A DNA stretch of 64,000 bases from Combretum micranthum (Eukaryota; Streptophyta; Magnoliopsida; Myrtales; Combretaceae): positions 308,241 through 372,240 of the forward strand of contig JAMXBD010001440.1 in NCBI GenBank assembly GCA_024138025.1, written 5' to 3'. The translations under genes and the position numbers were made by a program. The notes beneath the pieces were generated by a model. The model ran no database searches. It worked only from the letters and a program-made list of their open reading frames with translations, and had not been told where the DNA came from. Below, piece by piece: positions 60,465 through 64,000 of the stretch (position 1 is its first letter; each line of letters begins with the position of its first letter).

Positions 60465-60499
60465 TCCTTGATTATCTTTTCGGGACCAACATGTTCATC

Positions 60500-61160
60500 A
60501 GAGTGATTTAACACAAGAAATCCACGAGAAATGAGGTCATGGTAAAATGGACATCGATATCATTATGTTTAGTTCTATCATGGAGACAAGGATTTTAAGC
60601 AATGAGGATGGTGGACTTATTGTCAAAAGAAACATAAATAGGAAATGAAAAAGGCACCCAAAGATCATGAAGAATATAAGATGTTCGAAGTAACTCCTTA
60701 GAAACAACAGCAAGGCTTTGATATTTAGCTTTAGTTGTTGAAGTATTAATTGTAGATTGTTTTTTCAATTTCCAAGTCACAAGAGCATCACCAAGGAATA
60801 TGCACAAGTTGAATAGAGTCTTCCTATCAAAGGTAGAAGATCCCTAATCTGCATTAGAGAAAGCATAGGCAGATCAATGGATAATAAAGGCTAAGATCAA
60901 TGGACCCTTTGAGATATTTCAACAAATGTAATGCAACTGAGTAATGAGGAAAACCATGGTTGAGAAAGAAACTAACTAACTATGTTAAAAGCAAATGTAA
61001 TGTCAGGGTAAGTGAGTGTCAAGTATAGCATTCTCCCTATAATGCAATAGAATAAAGAAAAATAATATAGAAGAGGACCATCATCTTTCAATAAATTCCT
61101 ATAAGGTAAAGGCAAAGAGGCTGGCTTACAAGCTATGAGAACAACATCACTTAACATATA
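60500..61160 (-). pseudogene. pol: Copia RT connection and RNase H (minus strand)
   Basis: From the higher coordinate: a connection segment with GRMLYLTLTYPDITFAFNIV (60972-61157) corresponds to the YLT.TRPDI.FAV motif. RNase H (60595-60807) reads FLGDALVTWKLKKQSTINTS, TKAKYQSLAVVSKELL and VSFDNKSTILIA. The Glu of the usual EAEY motif is Lys (KAKY), a G to A type change that would remove a catalytic residue. The final segment of the domain runs to about 60500 in shifted frames and is cut by the neighbouring LTR. Confidence 0.85.
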
Positions 61161-61175
61161 TGCAGTGAATTCCTG

Positions 61176-61850
61176 CTAATGGATCATCAAACCAGAAGAA
61201 ACAAAATAGATTTCTAGGTTAAGAAAAAACCAAGCTTGTCCAAGATCCTTTATAGTAAATGCCTGACCAAGTTGAGACTTTAAAAGTGTAACAGTAGAAG
61301 AATTATTTCTAGTCACTAATATGTCATCAACATAAAGTAAAACCACTAAAAAAACCGTCGTATTGATATCAAGTAAACAATGAGTGATTACTAGAAGATT
61401 GGACAAATCCATTAGCCAAAAGAAAACTAGAAATCTCTTTATTCCATTGTCTAAAGGCTTGATTAAGTCCATAAAGTGATCATTTCAAACAACAAACCTT
61501 AGAAGATCCAGCTTTAGAATAACGAGGTCGGGGCAACATATAAATTTCTTCATCTAGAACTCCATAAAGAAAAAGCATTATTAATGTCAAGTTGATGCAA
61601 AGGCTAATAAAAAGCAACCACCATAGCCAATAAGATACGAATGGTACTAAGTTTAGTCATAGGAGAGAATGTATCATGATAGTCAACCCCCTCAACTTGT
61701 GTATAGCCCTTGGCAAATAATGAAGTCTTATAGCGTTTAATAGAACCATTTAGCTTATATTAAATTTTGTAAACCTAGTTATATCCAATGGGATGCTTAC
61801 CTTTAGGCAAATCAACAAGTTCCTAAGTATCATTATGTTCAAAAGCCTTC
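61176..61850 (-). pseudogene. pol: Copia reverse transcriptase (minus strand)
   Basis: In shifted frames from 61850 downwards: [29 protein letters not shown], then LDEEIYMLPRPRYSKAGSSK and SLYGLNQAF. The catalytic box is LLYVDDILV (YVDD at 61334-61323). KDLGQAWFFLNLEIYF matches the connection start. The usual GYKQ/AKGYTQ.EG.DY and YGLKQ motifs are recognisable, which gives a clear Ty1/copia identity. Frameshifts lie near 61470 and 61570. Confidence 0.9.
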
Positions 61851-62239
61851 AACTCTTTGTTCATGGCTAATACCCATTCCTCATGCTTGACAACTTAAGT
61901 AAAACTGACTAGTTCGTGGGAATTGAGAACAAGAGCCATGGATTCAACGAAGTCACTAGGAAAAGCAAAATAGGTGTTAGATGTGAAAAGGGCATAAGGG
62001 TATCAGAGGAATGAACATCAAAATGTAAAGTGTGTACAAATGAATCTAACTAATTTAGGGTATGATAAGAGTGACTGGATTTGCACAAGCTTCATTGATG
62101 AAAGAACCATACTAAAAACAATAGGAGGAACAAAAATAGTAAGCAATGAAATATTAAGAGACACACTAGACTTGGATATAGAAGCAATATCTTCACTATG
62201 AAGTGCAGGACATAGAAGAGAAATGGTAGGGACAATGTT

Positions 62240-63000
62240 TTAGTGACTGTATTTGGGAAATATGTTTAGAAGGTATGTTTGAAATCCGTATATCAAAAGT
62301 AGAATCAACAGAAGTCATTGAAAATGGAAAGATAGATTACATCATGACTCATAATGATCCACTTGTTGGACAAATCACAAAGTTTATAAGCCTTTTGTCT
62401 AAGCAAATAACCAAGAAAAACACAACGAATGCCTTTAGAATCATATTTATCATGGTAAGATAAATGATTAGTGGCAAAACATAAACAACCTATAACATGC
62501 AAATGATCATAAGAAGAGGAATGATTAAAAAGAAGCTCATAAAGAGACTTCTAGTTCAATTTAGCCATAAGCATGATACTAATGAGGTATACAGTGGCTA
62601 AAATACATTCCCCTCAATAAGCTTTGGATAAGTGACCTTGCAACCTTAAAGCTCTAGTAACTTCAACGATATGTCTATGCTTTTGTTCAACACAACCATT
62701 TTGTTGAGGCATGTATGGACATGACTTTTAATGAATGATATCAAGATCAGCTAACAAAGATTAACAAGAGAAAGTTAAGAATTCAGTTCCATTATTAGAG
62801 CACATGACTTTAAGAATAACTCCAAACTGATTCTTGATTAGTTTGAAGAACTTATCAAGGAAATGAACAACTTGAGACTTAGTACACATAAGATATACCA
62901 AAGTACATGAACTAAAATAATCCAAAATAATAAGGAAATATCTTTCCCCGATAATAGAAACTGTAGCTTATGGAACCCATATATCGACATGAATTAACTA
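62240..63000 (-). pseudogene. pol: Copia integrase (minus strand)
   Basis: From 63000 downwards the core reads HVDIW with the first catalytic Asp kept, YFLIILDYFSS, then CSNNGTEF where the second catalytic Asp is normally in SDNG; here it is Asn (near 62795). After stops comes PYMPQQNGCVEQKHRHI with the Glu kept. The C-terminal part (62502-62305) has VIGCLCFATN, GIRCVFLGYLLRQKAYKL and the end of the domain. About 61850-62240 is a linker with no clear frame. Confidence 0.85.
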
Positions 63001-63310
63001 AAAGCATCAGTAGAATGAGAAGAAGAATAGGGAAAAGGAAGTCTATGAATTTTAACTTCAACACGAATGTCACAATCCAAATCTAATACATTGGAACTAG
63101 AAGTAAGAGATAAATATTGCATCTTGGACAAAGATGCATGACTAAGCCTTTTATGAAACAAAAGAAAACTTAACTTGAGATTGTTGTGTATAGTAAATGT
63201 ATTCAACACAGAAAAAGAAATAGATTCACTAGAAATATTTGCATCAGTCTTGAGCAAGCACAGTCCATTCGATTCCTTGCCTTGAACAATAGCAACTTTA
63301 CTCACTTGGA
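63001..63310 (-). pseudogene. pol: Copia GAG-pre-integrase domain (minus strand)
   Basis: A 103-residue open frame (63305-62994). It contains LLFHKRLSHASLSKMQYLS, the H..RL.H...zinc-binding half, and CDIRVEVKIHRLPFP, the second half, where the usual second Cys is Arg (CDI.R instead of C..C). It links protease and integrase. Confidence 0.85.
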
Positions 63311-63479
63311 CCTAAAAAGTGCATGAGATATGGTCAAAATGACAAATCAACTTGCTACCTTTAACGAGCTGATGGACTAATAATAAGTTGTGTGAAAAGC
63401 CGGGCATAAACAATACATTAAACAAGGTAAGATTAGAACTAATATGAACAAAGCCATAAAGTTGAACAAATTTAGTGGA

Positions 63480-64000
63480 CCCATTAGGCAAAACAAATTT
63501 TAATTGGATAAGTTATGTGTGTATATCAAAGAGGAGAGAAGGAAAAAGGGCAATGTGATCTGTAGCTCCCGAATCAATTACCTAAGTACCAATCATATTA
63601 CTTATTGCACTATAGCAAGAAGATAGGAAATTACCTATGAAGCTAATTGAACTCATAGCTATGCTTTACCTCCTTGTTTCTCATGCATTAGCTTTAAGAC
63701 TTGATTACACAAATTGTGTGCCAACTCTGGATCTAAATTTGAAGCCCCATTAAATGAACTTCCTGTAATTGAAGAAGCATTTTCTATAGAAAATGTATCC
63801 AAAGGAGTCGACATACAATTTGAAAAACCATAGCCATCAGACTTGGTATCAACACAAGTTTAGAATTGATTTTCTAGCCTTTTAATTAACATTCCCAAAC
63901 ATTTGTCCTCTGCACCAGTTTGGATATCCCATTAATTGATAATAACTTTCCATTTATGACCTTCTCTGTCTTAAATGCTTACAAAACAATTGTTTTCCTT
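63480..64000 (-). pseudogene. Copia protease and gag C-terminus (minus strand, cut by window end)
   Basis: Minus-strand frames show VIDSGATDHIALFPSLLFD; the protease active site Asp-Ser-Gly-Ala is at 63575-63564 and intact. Just before it (higher coordinates, about 63930-63900) is LMGYPNW, matching the GYP.W segment after the gag zinc knuckle in Ty1/copia. Several stops lie between (about 63830-63600). The rest of gag is outside the window. Confidence 0.75.

Larger units (their letters stand above)
53675..60491 (+). mobile_element. 5'-truncated SIRE/Maximus-like Ty1/copia element
   Basis: Integrase precedes reverse transcriptase, which defines Ty1/copia. A long ORF follows pol, then the polypurine tract AAAAAAGGGGAGAA and an LTR starting TGTTGATTT and ending GGGACCAACA. 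That layout and the LTR ends match the SIRE/Maximus lineage. The 5' LTR, gag and protease are missing; the left end abuts Athila gag. Every ORF has stops or frameshifts. On the right it abuts the RNase H part of a minus-strand copia element, so it probably inserted into that element. Confidence 0.85.
58877..60491 (+). mobile_element. 3' LTR of the SIRE-like element
   Basis: 1615 bp from TGTTGATTTC to CGGGACCAACA. It holds several CAGAAGG words (58987-59095), a perfect hairpin CCGGTAT-GGA-ATACCGG (59992-60008) and a C36 tract (60426-60461) close to its 3' end. Pyrimidine runs before the last bases are usual in this lineage, but a pure C36 is extreme. The minus-strand frames at 59149-59349 and 59565-59888 are not genes. 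No partner LTR is in the window. Confidence 0.85.
60492..64000 (-). mobile_element. Second Ty1/copia element, partial, minus strand
   Basis: Read on the minus strand from 64000: gag end, protease, pre-integrase, integrase, reverse transcriptase, RNase H, the Ty1/copia order. The gag start lies outside the window. The RNase H end is cut at 60492 by the LTR of the SIRE-like element, and neither LTR is seen. Many stops and frameshifts show it is old. Confidence 0.85.

Overview
This is a gene-poor, AT-rich stretch of an angiosperm nuclear genome. The plant origin is supported by plant-type Ty3/gypsy and Ty1/copia proteins, primer-binding sites matching initiator-Met and Asp tRNAs, and a CACTA-type miniature element. 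I see no intact host gene, no tRNA or rRNA gene and no CRISPR array. Nearly every base belongs to LTR retrotransposons inserted into one another. Species and chromosome position cannot be read from the sequence; large intergenic or pericentromeric heterochromatin is likely.

Layout from the outside in. The window opens in the 3' part of a plus-strand LTR (1-1569). An old Athila-like Ty3 element follows: a decayed ORF (2338-3440), a polypurine tract (3815-3832), an LTR split into 3833-4758 and 52280-~53098, an Asp-tRNA primer site (53107-53124) and a decayed gag (53159-53645). Its LTR was split by a minus-strand solo LTR (D, 4759-52274, target duplication GATTC on both sides). D was itself split twice. 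First, by a complete chromodomain-bearing Ty3/gypsy element (F, 5794-33010) with 3.16-kb LTRs. Second, by a solo LTR (E, 33469-50538, duplication GTATA).

Element F carries four later insertions: a 1481-bp LTR-like insertion in its leader (9024-10504, GTAAG), solo LTR I in reverse transcriptase (14332-18743, CCACC), solo LTR J in integrase (20221-25227, GTGTG), and solo LTR G in its 3' LTR (29397-32945, CATTC). E carries L (35894-39475, ATAAT), M (41147-46533, CACAT/CACAG, itself holding a 157-bp CACTA miniature element) and K (47025-50391, minus strand, imperfect TTAAC/TGAAC). Removing the insertions rejoins F's protein domains in order: pre-gag ORF, gag with zinc knuckles, protease, reverse transcriptase, RNase H, integrase, chromodomain. 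All are broken by stops and frameshifts. The right end holds a 5'-truncated SIRE-like Ty1/copia element (53675-60491) with a downstream extra ORF and one LTR containing a run of 36 C, then a second, minus-strand Ty1/copia element (60492-64000) that runs off the window.

The most interesting signal is shared by the LTRs, not by the proteins. LTRs of several subfamilies, on both strands, keep the same leader layout. A TATA box is followed by an AG|GTAA donor-like site, a long spacer, a pyrimidine-rich AG|G acceptor-like site, a 43-98-nt exon-like block, a GTGAGT donor-like site, and a YAG acceptor-like site about 600-760 nt further on. This looks like a conserved two-intron leader encoded inside the LTR. 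Within the proposed first intron are a conserved ~95-nt block and conserved hairpins. A GCCGGC-containing motif lies about 80 bp upstream of the TATA box. All coding elements here are inactive copies; transitions at Trp, Asp, Arg and Gln codons dominate the lesions.
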